From assembly GCA_027068765.1 (NCBI GenBank), contig JAMOMC010000034.1, positions 1 through 46,898 on the forward strand: a stretch of 46,898 nt of DNA, read 5' to 3'. Source of the stretch: Campylobacterales bacterium. Its GTDB lineage: Bacteria > Campylobacterota > Campylobacteria > Campylobacterales > QNZT01. The notes under the pieces were generated by a model. That model had not been told where the DNA came from, did no database searches, and saw only the letters and a list, made by a program, of their open reading frames with translations. The position numbers and the translations under genes are program-made. Each line of letters opens with the position of its first letter. Position 1 is the first letter of the stretch. Below are positions 1 through 8,978 of this stretch, one piece after another.

Positions 1-143
1 AATGGGTTTTCTATATCAATAGAAGTAGCATCTTTAATATAAAAAAACTTTAATAATGATCCAATAATCGGTAATGCTGTAAAAACTATCAATAATCTAC
101 CATTGTTTATAGTAGCTTTCGCTTTTTGTATCTTTAAATCCAT
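1..143 (-). CDS. Partial membrane protein (N-terminus only)
   Basis: The gene starts at an ATG at 141-143, behind an AAAGGTG ribosome site and an extended -10 box, and runs off the left edge after 47 codons. The visible N-terminus is basic (MDLKIQKAKATINNGR) and is followed by one hydrophobic stretch (about residues 17-34), so it looks like a membrane anchor or uncleaved signal. Product not recognised. It lies 57 bases downstream of the DUF3570/DUF4266/thioredoxin trio on the same strand, so a role in the same exported redox function is possible, but it appears to have its own promoter. Confidence 0.6.
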   Translation of the reverse strand, partial: MDLKIQKAKATINNGRLLIVFTALPIIGSLLKFFYIKDATSIDIENP

Positions 144-160
144 TATACACCTTTTTCAAA

Positions 161-169
161 ATTATACCA
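161..169 (-). promoter_or_regulatory. Extended -10 promoter for the left-edge gene
   Basis: The minus strand reads TGGTATAAT, a perfect TGn-TATAAT extended -10 element, 17 bases upstream of the ATG at 143. No clear -35 box is seen, as is common in this phylum. It lies in the gap after the DUF3570 stop codon, so the edge gene is probably transcribed separately or additionally. Confidence 0.5.
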
Positions 170-200
170 GAACTATCTTCAACACTTTTAAAAATATAAT

Positions 201-1340
201 TTAGAATCTATATTTTGCTCCAATATTATAATAAAAAGCATCAAAATAATCAGGCTGACTATAGTATGTCAACCCTCCATTAATGGAAATCTTATTATTG
301 ATTTTATAATCACTACTCAATTTATAATTTATTGAAGTGAAATCACTCATCCGTCTATCACTTGACGCATATAACTGCTCAGTAAAATAATCCTTTTTAG
401 CACTATAAAACTTGGCCTCACTTTGAATATAGTATCTAAGCCCTACTCCAGTTGTTAACTTGTCTGTAACTTCATAATATAAATCTCCACTAATTGTATG
501 AGAAGTTATATCCCAATCATCACTATACAAACGGTATGATGATGTTGTTGAAATTTTACTATTTAATGCTTTTGAGTACTGAATTAAAGTACCATACGCT
601 ACTCTTGTATCTGGTTTACTCTCTTGAGTAATTTCACTACTTGTATTATAGTTTCTAACAATTCGCATATAAGGATTATCTAAATAACCATCTTCATTAA
701 TATAAAAGATAGAGGCTTTCACAAGAGATGTTTTATCAATAACTTGGGTAAAACCAACTTCAGCACTAACTACATCAAGATTTTTTACCTCACTTGCGCC
801 ACTTGAACTATCACACTCATCATTACCTAATTTACAATCTATTAAAATCTCATTTTTTTGATATGAAGCCCCAAATGAAATTGATTGATTTTTACTTTGA
901 TCAAGATAGTGCAAATATTCACCTGATACTTCATTAGCATAATAGTCTCTCTCTCTAGAGACATTAACTCCAACTGTAAGTTCGTCACGAGATGCAAATC
1001 TTTTGGTTAATAAAATACCACCAGCATTTCTATTATCATCATAATCTATATCACCATATTTTATATTTTCTATCTCTGTTTCCCCTTTAGAAGAGGCTGA
1101 AGCACCACTAGATGCATCAAAATATGTAGGACTTGCTCCACTTAAACTATCAATTGTAAAAAAAAGATTTAAAGCATAATCAGCTCCAAAATCTTTATTT
1201 ATCTCAATAGATGGAGAATAAATAGTTGTTCTTCCACTATCTTCATCATAGCCAACATACTGGACATTAACATAATCTTCTGCATACAATGAAGAGAAAC
1301 AAAGTAATGAACAAGTAAGAATTGATAATTTTAATTGCAT
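201..1340 (-). CDS. DUF3570 family outer-membrane beta-barrel protein
   Basis: About 379 residues: a signal peptide (MQLKLSILTCSLLCFSSLYA) and then alternating beta-strand-like segments ending in YNIGAKYRF, a terminal aromatic typical of outer-membrane barrels. Assigned to DUF3570 by overall sequence feel; function unknown. The ATG at 1338-1340 is preferred over a TTG six bases upstream because it directly follows the signal peptide core. This start lies inside the last codons of the DUF4266 gene (10-base overlap), and the GGTGG bases encoding that protein's glycine tail appear to serve as its ribosome site. Third gene of a coupled trio with the DUF4266 lipoprotein and a thioredoxin; probably an outer-membrane partner of those exported proteins. 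Confidence 0.75.
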   Translation of the reverse strand: MQLKLSILTCSLLCFSSLYAEDYVNVQYVGYDEDSGRTTIYSPSIEINKDFGADYALNLFFTIDSLSGASPTYFDASSGASASSKGETEIENIKYGDIDYDDNRNAGGILLTKRFASRDELTVGVNVSRERDYYANEVSGEYLHYLDQSKNQSISFGASYQKNEILIDCKLGNDECDSSSGASEVKNLDVVSAEVGFTQVIDKTSLVKASIFYINEDGYLDNPYMRIVRNYNTSSEITQESKPDTRVAYGTLIQYSKALNSKISTTSSYRLYSDDWDITSHTISGDLYYEVTDKLTTGVGLRYYIQSEAKFYSAKKDYFTEQLYASSDRRMSDFTSINYKLSSDYKINNKISINGGLTYYSQPDYFDAFYYNIGAKYRF

Positions 1341-1546
1341 CCGCAACCACCCCCTGCTACTCCACCACCACCTTTACTAGCTTCTTTAGAAAAATAGACA
1401 TGATTTTCAAATTTTTTTAAAAGAGTATTTACTCCACCAGTTTTCATAGTATTTTTAGCAAGAGTCTCTTTTTCCCAAGCTTTTACATTTTTAATAGCAC
1501 ATCCATTAAATATAAAAAGTGCTCCTATTAAAATTAAAACTCTCAT
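1331..1546 (-). CDS. DUF4266 small lipoprotein with Gly/Cys tail
   Basis: A 71-residue protein with a lipoprotein signal (LILIGALFIFNGC, lipobox Cys about residue 16), a short KAWEKETLAK segment and a striking C-terminus GGGGVAGGGCGCN. This layout fits DUF4266 proteins, which are tiny lipoproteins ending in a Gly/Cys motif and often found beside DUF3570 genes. The tail cysteines could bind metal or cofactor, or be a thiol-exchange target; this is inference. The start overlaps the thioredoxin stop by 4 bases (ATGA) and its own stop overlaps the DUF3570 start, so all three are translationally coupled. Confidence 0.75.
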   Translation of the reverse strand: MRVLILIGALFIFNGCAIKNVKAWEKETLAKNTMKTGGVNTLLKKFENHVYFSKEASKGGGGVAGGGCGCN

Positions 1547-1989
1547 TTTAAATCTTTAAGTTTATTTAAAATTATCTTATCAATATCATCTTTTGCTCCA
1601 ATGATTGAAGCTACCACTACATCTTTTTTTATAAAATATAGAGCTGGCATACCAATTGGGTCAAATTTTTTGATAATATTACTTTTTGGATCATTTACTA
1701 TTTTGAAGTTTGCTTTTACTCTTTTAACAAACTCCTCTCCTTTTTTAACATCCTCATCAACCCCAACACCAATAATTTCTACCTTATCTTTATCAATCAA
1801 CTCATTTACTTTCGAAATATATGGCATCTCTTTTTCACATGAGGGACACCAAGATGCAAAAAAATCAATTATATAGATTTTATCATCTTCGATGCTTAGT
1901 TTCTCTTTTATATCTGAATCTATTTTATCTCCTATCTGATAACCAAAAAGTAGAGATGAAAAGAGTAAAATAGTTGCTAAAATTTTCAT
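1543..1989 (-). CDS. TlpA/ResA-type exported thioredoxin
   Basis: 148 residues: an N-terminal signal or anchor (MKILATILLFSSLLFG) and a thioredoxin fold with the active site FFASWCPSCEKEMP (CPSC, about residues 49-52) and the cis-proline region GMPALYFI near residue 114. This is the pattern of periplasmic TlpA/ResA/DsbE-type disulfide oxidoreductases. It is the first gene of a coupled trio with the Cys-tailed DUF4266 lipoprotein and the DUF3570 barrel, so its substrate may be the GCGC tail of its neighbour. It sits 24 bases downstream of slyD and is probably co-transcribed with it. Confidence 0.85.
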   Translation of the reverse strand: MKILATILLFSSLLFGYQIGDKIDSDIKEKLSIEDDKIYIIDFFASWCPSCEKEMPYISKVNELIDKDKVEIIGVGVDEDVKKGEEFVKRVKANFKIVNDPKSNIIKKFDPIGMPALYFIKKDVVVASIIGAKDDIDKIILNKLKDLK

Positions 1990-2013
1990 TAATATCCTTC
2001 TTTGTGGATGTAT

Positions 2014-2520
2014 CTATTTACAACCACATCCTTCACCACTTTCATCACTACAAGCTCCACCAATTTGACCACTTATAAGCTCATCATCAGTAGCTTCTCT
2101 TACATCAATAACTGAGACTGAAAACATTAAATCTTTTCCAGCTAAAGGATGATTATAGTCTATTGTTACATTTGCATCGTCAAACTCAGCTACAGTTACA
2201 GCAACACTCTCACCATTTTCACTCTGCCCATAAAGTTGCATCCCAACATCCAGTTCAATATCAGCAAATTGCTCACGCGGAAGAGTATCTAATGCTTCAG
2301 GTTTAACCTCGCCATATGCATCTGCTGAGTTTACTTTAATATCCGCACTCTCACCTTTTTCTAAATTCAAAAGCTGACTTTCAAGCCCAGGTATAATATG
2401 CTCTTTACCAACTATAAAATCCAACGGTGCTTGCCCCTTATTTGAGTCCAATATATCAGATCCTCCAACTTCGATTAACTCATACTCAATTGAGACTACA
2501 CAATTTTTTTCTATTTTCAT
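2014..2520 (-). CDS. slyD: FKBP-type peptidyl-prolyl isomerase SlyD
   Basis: 168 residues. The FKBP domain has the SlyD layout: an N-terminal strand (VVSIEYELIE), GQAPLDFIVG and IIPGLESQLL, an inserted IF chaperone domain (about residues 70-128), and return to the FKBP fold with NHPLAGKDLMFSVSV. SlyD is a cytoplasmic prolyl isomerase and chaperone with a metal-binding tail. Here the tail is not His-rich as in E. coli but short and Cys-rich (ACSDESGEGCGCK). The position after pal/cpoB matches C. jejuni, where slyD follows this cluster. Confidence 0.93.
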   Translation of the reverse strand: MKIEKNCVVSIEYELIEVGGSDILDSNKGQAPLDFIVGKEHIIPGLESQLLNLEKGESADIKVNSADAYGEVKPEALDTLPREQFADIELDVGMQLYGQSENGESVAVTVAEFDDANVTIDYNHPLAGKDLMFSVSVIDVREATDDELISGQIGGACSDESGEGCGCK

Positions 2521-2540
2521 TTTACTACCTTATAATTTTT

Positions 2541-3374
2541 TTAATTTAAATATTTTTCTGCAATTTTTGCTTCATTACTATTAGGATATGAAGATAAGAG
2601 AGCTTGTAAAAATTTCTCTTTATTTTCATCATCATCTAGCTTATGAAACGATATGCCTGTATGAAGAAGAAGTGTTGGCATAAATGAGGCTTTATCATAA
2701 TAACCTACACTCTTTTTATAATAAACTATCGCATCTGAATATCTTTTTTTATAATAAGATATTTCACCTAAATAGTAGTTTGTAGTTGCAGGTTTATAAC
2801 TTCTTTCTGCAAGTTCTACAAAAATTGGGAAAGCTTTTGTATAGTACTTTTTTCTATAAAGTGCAACTGCTTTTTTAAGCTTATCTCCACTACTTAACTT
2901 TGCTGGTCTATTTTGATTAGTTGGCTTTTTTTTTACACTAAGAGATTTTAACTCATCTTTTGTAACATAACTACCATCAATCTCATCAATCATTGAGCTT
3001 AATTTTTTCAAAACTGCATTTATCTTTTCATAATTTTCACTTTGAACTCTTTTAAGCTCTTCAATATCAGCCCTAAAATCTTCTAAATCGTCGTTATTTG
3101 TCTGAGTATTTAACTCATTTAATTTTTGACCAGTTTTTCCAATCTTTGAACTCATAGACTCAACAACACTTCGCATTCCATCTAGTTTTTCAGTTAAATC
3201 AGAAATTTGTCGATTTTGAACTCGTATCTGTTTTTTGTTTTCAAAAATTATCTTCTCACTCTCACTCAATCCATATGGATTATCACTATCTAGTGAACCT
3301 GCACCAAAAGATGATACCTCTCTTGCCTCAAGAGTAAAAAATAAAGCTAGTATTATTAAAAAATATCTCATCAT
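2541..3374 (-). CDS. cpoB: Tol-Pal accessory protein CpoB (YbgF)
   Basis: 277 residues: signal peptide (to about residue 17), a predicted coiled-coil segment (about 45-125, heptad-like and rich in L/I/K/E), a basic linker, and C-terminal TPR-like repeats (about 165-277; LYRKKYYTKAFPIFVELAE, YYLGEISYYKKRYSDAIVYYKKS). This is the CpoB/YbgF architecture, a periplasmic protein linking the Tol system to peptidoglycan synthesis in E. coli. It overlaps pal by 4 bases (3371-3374), so it is translationally coupled to it. Two adjacent ATGs are possible starts; the first is used. Confidence 0.88.
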   Translation of the reverse strand: MMRYFLIILALFFTLEAREVSSFGAGSLDSDNPYGLSESEKIIFENKKQIRVQNRQISDLTEKLDGMRSVVESMSSKIGKTGQKLNELNTQTNNDDLEDFRADIEELKRVQSENYEKINAVLKKLSSMIDEIDGSYVTKDELKSLSVKKKPTNQNRPAKLSSGDKLKKAVALYRKKYYTKAFPIFVELAERSYKPATTNYYLGEISYYKKRYSDAIVYYKKSVGYYDKASFMPTLLLHTGISFHKLDDDENKEKFLQALLSSYPNSNEAKIAEKYLN

Positions 3375-3925
3375 GGTAAAAGTTTAAAATCAACTCTTCT
3401 ATTTTGTTGCCAACATCCAGTATTATGTTCAGCACATATTGGTTTACTCTCACCATAACTAATTAGTGCCATGCGACTCTCATCAACACCTAAACTTGAT
3501 AGTGTATCTTTAACACTTTTAGCACGCTTTAAACCTAAAGCATAATTATATTCATCAGTTCCCCACTCATCACAATTTCCCTCAATTTTTATAGATAAAT
3601 CATTTGCCAAATCACCATTAAAGATATTTGTATTTTGATCTATTTTTTGCATCTCATTATCTGATAACCTATAGCTATCCGTTGCAAAATATACTGTTTG
3701 AACTTCATTTTGAATAGCAACAATTCTCTCTTCTTGTGAAGCAAAAGATGAGCTATTGTCCATTGAAGCCATACCATCTATCTGTGAATCATTTGATATA
3801 GTATCTGAATTATCATACCCTGAATTCACACTAACTCCACCTGTATCTATCTCTGGTATCTTTTTTGAACAACCTGTAATTAATACTACAGACATTACAA
3901 AAGATAAAATTGTACTCTTTCTCAT
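3371..3925 (-). CDS. pal: Peptidoglycan-associated lipoprotein Pal
   Basis: 184 residues. A lipoprotein signal with lipobox ITGC (Cys about residue 19), a Ser/Asp-rich linker, and a C-terminal OmpA-like peptidoglycan-binding domain (about 72-184) with the signatures IEGNCDEWGTDEYNYALG and LKRAKSVKDTLSSLGV and ending NRRVDFKLLP. Pal anchors the outer membrane to the cell wall and binds TolB. The gene follows tolB after a 69-base gap that contains its own possible promoter, and it overlaps cpoB. Confidence 0.95.
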   Translation of the reverse strand: MRKSTILSFVMSVVLITGCSKKIPEIDTGGVSVNSGYDNSDTISNDSQIDGMASMDNSSSFASQEERIVAIQNEVQTVYFATDSYRLSDNEMQKIDQNTNIFNGDLANDLSIKIEGNCDEWGTDEYNYALGLKRAKSVKDTLSSLGVDESRMALISYGESKPICAEHNTGCWQQNRRVDFKLLP

Positions 3926-3953
3926 TAATATTCCTTAATATAGAGTTTTAAAA

Positions 3954-3962
3954 ATTCTAGCA
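3954..3962 (-). promoter_or_regulatory. Possible internal promoter for pal-cpoB-slyD
   Basis: The minus strand reads TGCTAGAAT (TGn plus TAGAAT, one mismatch to TATAAT) 29 bases upstream of the pal ATG, in the only sizeable gap of the tol cluster (3926-3994). T-rich sequence lies upstream. No convincing -35 box. Confidence 0.4.
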
Positions 3963-3994
3963 TTATTAACTTAAATATACTAAAAAAAATGATT

Positions 3995-5263
3995 TTACCA
4001 ATCAATTGATTGAATTTTCCCTGCATTTAAAGGGAATAAAAAACTCTTATTTGCATTAAGTCTTAAAACCCCTAATGCACTTTTGTTGCCAATATACTTT
4101 ATAAATATAACAGTCTCACCATCATCTGCAAACCTTGGATACATATTTTTTCCATTTGTTGTCAGTTTTCTTATAAAATCTGTCTGTGTTGAAATAAGAT
4201 AAAGATTAAAAACATTTTTACCAAATGAGTTTTTACTCTCTCTACTTGAATACACGATATATTTTCCAAAACTAGAACAAGAGCTGTTATTTTTACCATG
4301 ATATATCATCTGTTCAACACTTCCGCCATTTATACTCTTTTGAAAGATATTTGGATACCCTAACCTCTCTGAGACAAAAACTATATTTTCATCATTATCA
4401 ACAAAATTACCACTAACATCAATCCCTTTATATGTTGTTAATCTCTTTTTACTCTTTGAAGCAACATCAAAAAGATAGATATCAGGCTGGTCATTTGGTG
4501 CCATTGTGATTAAAATTTTTGAGCCATCACGGCTTACATCTGAACAGACAATCATACCAGAGCTTGAAGCGATTTTTGTTTTTTTACCTGTATATACATT
4601 TACAAGATAAAGTGTTGGATGCAGTTCATTATATGAAGTATAGTAGAAACTATCTTGTTTAGAGTTTGCCCACTTTGGAAATACATTTAACCCTCCACTG
4701 ATAATCTTCTTTTTAAAAGTTAAAGTATAATCAGCTACAAGTATTTCACTCTCTCCAGAAGATGTATATCTAGCAAAAATGATATAGTTCTTCATCCAAG
4801 ATATAGAAGGTGCTCCAAAATAATTATTTATATCTATTGCAATGTTATGTGCTAAAAATGGGTATCTGTTTGTTTTAGATATAGAGTAAAATTTTTCATA
4901 TAACAAATCTCCATTTTTTGCATTTATAAGTTTAACACTTGCTAGTAATTTACCACCTTGCTCTTTTTCAATTTTACTTTTTGCAATAATTTCAACACCA
5001 CTATTTGCCAAACTAGCCATACCGCTATCGCTCATATAATCCATTTTTACATATGATTTATCAACATTAAAATAGGCACTAACTTTCAAATCTCCAATGA
5101 GAAGTTTTAAAAATTTCCTTTTTGTCTTATCATCAACTCCCAAACTTCCTGCATCTGCTACAACAAGTCTAGGATGTTTTTCTAAATTTTTAACAATTTG
5201 AATAGTAGAATCAAATGCGATTAAATTAATCGCAAATATACACAAAATCAGTAATTTTTTCAT
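3995..5263 (-). CDS. tolB: Tol-Pal translocation protein TolB
   Basis: 422 residues: signal peptide (MKKLLILCIFAINLIA), an N-terminal TolB domain (to about residue 150) and a C-terminal beta-propeller with repeats such as GSKILITMAPNDQPDIYLFDV and SERLGYPNIFQKSINGGS. Periplasmic TolB links TolA in the inner membrane to Pal in the outer membrane. It begins one base after the tolA stop codon. Length is normal for the family. Confidence 0.95.
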   Translation of the reverse strand: MKKLLILCIFAINLIAFDSTIQIVKNLEKHPRLVVADAGSLGVDDKTKRKFLKLLIGDLKVSAYFNVDKSYVKMDYMSDSGMASLANSGVEIIAKSKIEKEQGGKLLASVKLINAKNGDLLYEKFYSISKTNRYPFLAHNIAIDINNYFGAPSISWMKNYIIFARYTSSGESEILVADYTLTFKKKIISGGLNVFPKWANSKQDSFYYTSYNELHPTLYLVNVYTGKKTKIASSSGMIVCSDVSRDGSKILITMAPNDQPDIYLFDVASKSKKRLTTYKGIDVSGNFVDNDENIVFVSERLGYPNIFQKSINGGSVEQMIYHGKNNSSCSSFGKYIVYSSRESKNSFGKNVFNLYLISTQTDFIRKLTTNGKNMYPRFADDGETVIFIKYIGNKSALGVLRLNANKSFLFPLNAGKIQSIDW

Positions 5264-6157
5264 CTATAAACCTTTCTCTTTATCTGTAAATTCAAATTGA
5301 GCCTCAATAAAAGAACCCTCTTTGTATGATGGAAATCTATCATACTCTAAGTTATCAAGAAATACCTTAAGCTTTGTATCAAACATAGAGTTATTTGAAG
5401 ACTCAAGATCACTATATGAGAGTTTTCCACGCTTATCAATTCTTATCACAACAGTTGCCGATAATCCATCTTGTGTAGAGATTGTTCTCTGCCACTTTGC
5501 CATTATTTTGTCAGATACAAAACTCCAAAACTCATGTTTTTCTCCACTTTTTTTAGATTGTGAAGCAGTTGAGATTTGCATCTGCTCAACTGCTTCTCTA
5601 GCTTTTTTGGCTTCTGCTCTTTTTTTCTGCTCTTTTTGTTTTTTCTCCTCGGCCTCTTTTTTTATCTTTTTAGCCTCTTGTTTCGCCAATCTACTAGCCC
5701 TAGCCTCCTCTTGTTTTTGCCTCTCTCTCATAACCTTTTTATAATCATCTGTTCTTAGAGTTGAAAATAGATCTTTTGCTGATTTCGCCTCTTTATCTCT
5801 GGCATCTTCCTCCTCCTTAGGCTCTGGATCTGGTGGCAGTATGATAGGCTCTACTTTAGGTTTTGGTTCAGGTTCAGGATCTGGAGGCAATATAATAGGC
5901 TCTACTTTATGAACAGGCTCTATTGGTTTTGAGATAGGTTTTTGAACAGGTTTTGGTATTAATTTTTCTAAAGGTTTTGGCTTTTCATCTAAAAGTGAGT
6001 CTATATTTACAACTATTGCATCTTCTACATTGTATCCATAATCTTTTTTCAATTTTGAATCATCTTTAAGATAAGTAACAAGTGAAAGTGCTATAAAAAG
6101 ATAGATAAAAATTGCGACTAAAGCAGCAATAATTCTATATAGATTTTTATCAGCCAT
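5264..6157 (-). CDS. tolA: TolA/TonB-type energy transducer
   Basis: 297 residues. One N-terminal membrane segment (about 8-29), a Pro-rich periplasmic stretch with two copies of VEPIILPPDPEP (about 85-96 and 102-113), a long Lys/Glu/Ala-rich helix (about 140-195), and a C-terminal TonB/TolA-like domain (about 205-297; WSFVSDKIMAKWQRTI, ATVVIRIDKRGKL). It transmits proton-motive force from TolQR across the periplasm to TolB-Pal. The C-terminal sequence is only moderately TolA-like, so the name rests partly on position between tolR and tolB. It overlaps tolR by 8 bases. Confidence 0.88.
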   Translation of the reverse strand: MADKNLYRIIAALVAIFIYLFIALSLVTYLKDDSKLKKDYGYNVEDAIVVNIDSLLDEKPKPLEKLIPKPVQKPISKPIEPVHKVEPIILPPDPEPEPKPKVEPIILPPDPEPKEEEDARDKEAKSAKDLFSTLRTDDYKKVMRERQKQEEARASRLAKQEAKKIKKEAEEKKQKEQKKRAEAKKAREAVEQMQISTASQSKKSGEKHEFWSFVSDKIMAKWQRTISTQDGLSATVVIRIDKRGKLSYSDLESSNNSMFDTKLKVFLDNLEYDRFPSYKEGSFIEAQFEFTDKEKGL

Positions 6158-6539
6158 GTGTTACAAGTGATACTTTTGAAAAACCTGAATCTTTAATAAC
6201 TTTTAATATAAACATAACATCATCATATTTCAGTGTTTTATCTGCTTTTATATATACAACTGTATCTTTTGGGTACTTATTTGAGCCTAAAACAAAATCA
6301 TCAGCAAAAGTTTCAAAGCTATATTTTTTATTTTTTATATATATAACCCTTTTCCCATCTACTCTAATTGATAAATCAGGTATACTTTGAGTCGCTTTTG
6401 CTGTTGAGCCTTGAGGTAGATTTATATCATCTTGATATTCCATTATAGGAGCTGATACCATCAAAATTGCCATAAGCACTAACATAATATCAACAAGCGG
6501 TGTGATATTTAGATCAGGCTCTTCATCCCAATTAATCAT
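6150..6539 (-). CDS. tolR: TolR/ExbD biopolymer transport protein
   Basis: 129 residues from the ATG at 6537-6539 (MINWDEEPDLNITPLVDIML). A longer reading frame exists upstream but would extend deep into tolQ, and ExbD/TolR proteins normally start just before this motif. One membrane segment (about 15-35) carries the functional Asp in PLVDIMLVLM; the rest is a periplasmic ExbD domain. It forms the proton-driven stator/motor with TolQ. The 8-base overlap with tolQ indicates translational coupling. Confidence 0.92.
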   Translation of the reverse strand: MINWDEEPDLNITPLVDIMLVLMAILMVSAPIMEYQDDINLPQGSTAKATQSIPDLSIRVDGKRVIYIKNKKYSFETFADDFVLGSNKYPKDTVVYIKADKTLKYDDVMFILKVIKDSGFSKVSLVTHG

Positions 6540-7122
6540 GCTTTTTATTACCACTTGTGTGTTCAAAAGATGACATTTGAAGAAGTTCAATCTCTCTATC
6601 TATAACACTCAAAAGCTCATATGCTTTTCTCTTTAAAAATACATGAGCAGTATAAGCTGGAATTGCTACAAAAATACCAGCAGCAGTAACAACCAAAGCT
6701 TCAGAAATTGCAGGAGCGATAACACTAAGAGATGCACTTTTTGCATTTCCAAGCTGTGCAAATGTTTTTAAAATAGATACTATTGTACCAAAAAGACCAA
6801 TAAAAGGAGCAGTTGAAGAGATAACAGAGAGCATAGATAAATATGCTGTTGCCTTTTTTTCAGCAACACTCTTACAAATCCCAAGAGTAGCTCTTGCATC
6901 ATCATTTTGTAAACAGTTACTTAAAATTGAGCTTCTCTTTATCTTAGGAACACCTCTCAAAAGTGACTCTAATGAAGATTTTTCACTTTTTTCCCAACTA
7001 TTTAAAGTTAGAACTCTTGAGACCCAAATCCAAATAGTTATAATAAAATATATCGACAGCCACAAAAAAACCGAAATCGCAATAATTCCGCCATCAACAA
7101 TATATGAAAATAGAATATCCAT
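6532..7122 (-). CDS. tolQ: TolQ/ExbB/MotA-type proton channel
   Basis: 196 residues from the ATG at 7120-7122, preceded by GGGG; a longer in-frame start inside atpC lacks support. Three membrane segments are visible: N-terminal (about 5-30), and two in the MotA/TolQ/ExbB domain (LSMLSVISSTAPFIGLFGTI and APAISEALVVTAAGIFVAIP). It forms the inner-membrane motor with TolR. It follows atpC by 10 bases, so the Tol motor and ATP synthase share a transcription unit, as in C. jejuni (where these genes are often called exbB/exbD). Confidence 0.92.
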   Translation of the reverse strand: MDILFSYIVDGGIIAISVFLWLSIYFIITIWIWVSRVLTLNSWEKSEKSSLESLLRGVPKIKRSSILSNCLQNDDARATLGICKSVAEKKATAYLSMLSVISSTAPFIGLFGTIVSILKTFAQLGNAKSASLSVIAPAISEALVVTAAGIFVAIPAYTAHVFLKRKAYELLSVIDREIELLQMSSFEHTSGNKKHD

Positions 7123-7132
7123 AAATCCCCTT

Positions 7133-7522
7133 TTAAAGTTTCCCTTTAGCAGCACTCTCCAACTTAGCAGTAGCAGTTGCTATAGCAACATCTGAATCAC
7201 TTAAGCTTGAAACTAACTCTTTTGCTTTCTCTAAAGCAGTTGCTATCTCAGATCCACTCCCTGAAATCGCAACCGCACCTTCAGCTAAAATTGTAATTTT
7301 ACCTTCGTCAACTTTAACATGACCCCAGTTAATAGCTATCAACTCTTTTTGTTTATCCTCTTTTTCAATCTCAATCACACCAGATGCAAGAAGTGTAACC
7401 AAAGATGCATGGTGAGGCAATACACCAAACTCTCCTTCACTTCCTGGAAGTGTTGCACTTAAAATATCTCCTGAAAAAACTAACCCATCAGGTGTAATAA
7501 TTTCACATTTCATAGTTGCCAT
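7133..7522 (-). CDS. atpC: ATP synthase F1 epsilon subunit
   Basis: 129 residues. The N-terminal beta-sandwich is clear (MKCEIITPDGLVFSGDILSATLPGSEGEFGVLPHHASLVTLL is the usual pattern, read in pieces), followed by a C-terminal helical hairpin (about 95-129) rich in Ala/Lys. Epsilon sits in the central stalk and inhibits ATP hydrolysis. The first ATG is used because AAGGA lies six bases upstream. Last gene of the atp cluster, 24 bases after atpD. Confidence 0.97.
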   Translation of the reverse strand: MATMKCEIITPDGLVFSGDILSATLPGSEGEFGVLPHHASLVTLLASGVIEIEKEDKQKELIAINWGHVKVDEGKITILAEGAVAISGSGSEIATALEKAKELVSSLSDSDVAIATATAKLESAAKGKL

Positions 7523-7546
7523 TAATTTTCCTTACAAGAAGAAGGT

Positions 7547-8962
<1,416 letters not shown>

Positions 8963-8978
8963 TTATATTTTTTTTCTT

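Noticed and set aside
1990-2040. Hairpin around the slyD stop codon (GGATGT/ACATCC)
   Set aside because: Only six bases pair, part lies in coding sequence, and no T-tract follows.
5322-5758. Plus-strand open frames rich in Phe/Ser/Leu opposite tolA
   Set aside because: They mirror the Lys/Glu/Ala-rich helix of tolA on the opposite strand; the composition explains the lack of stops.
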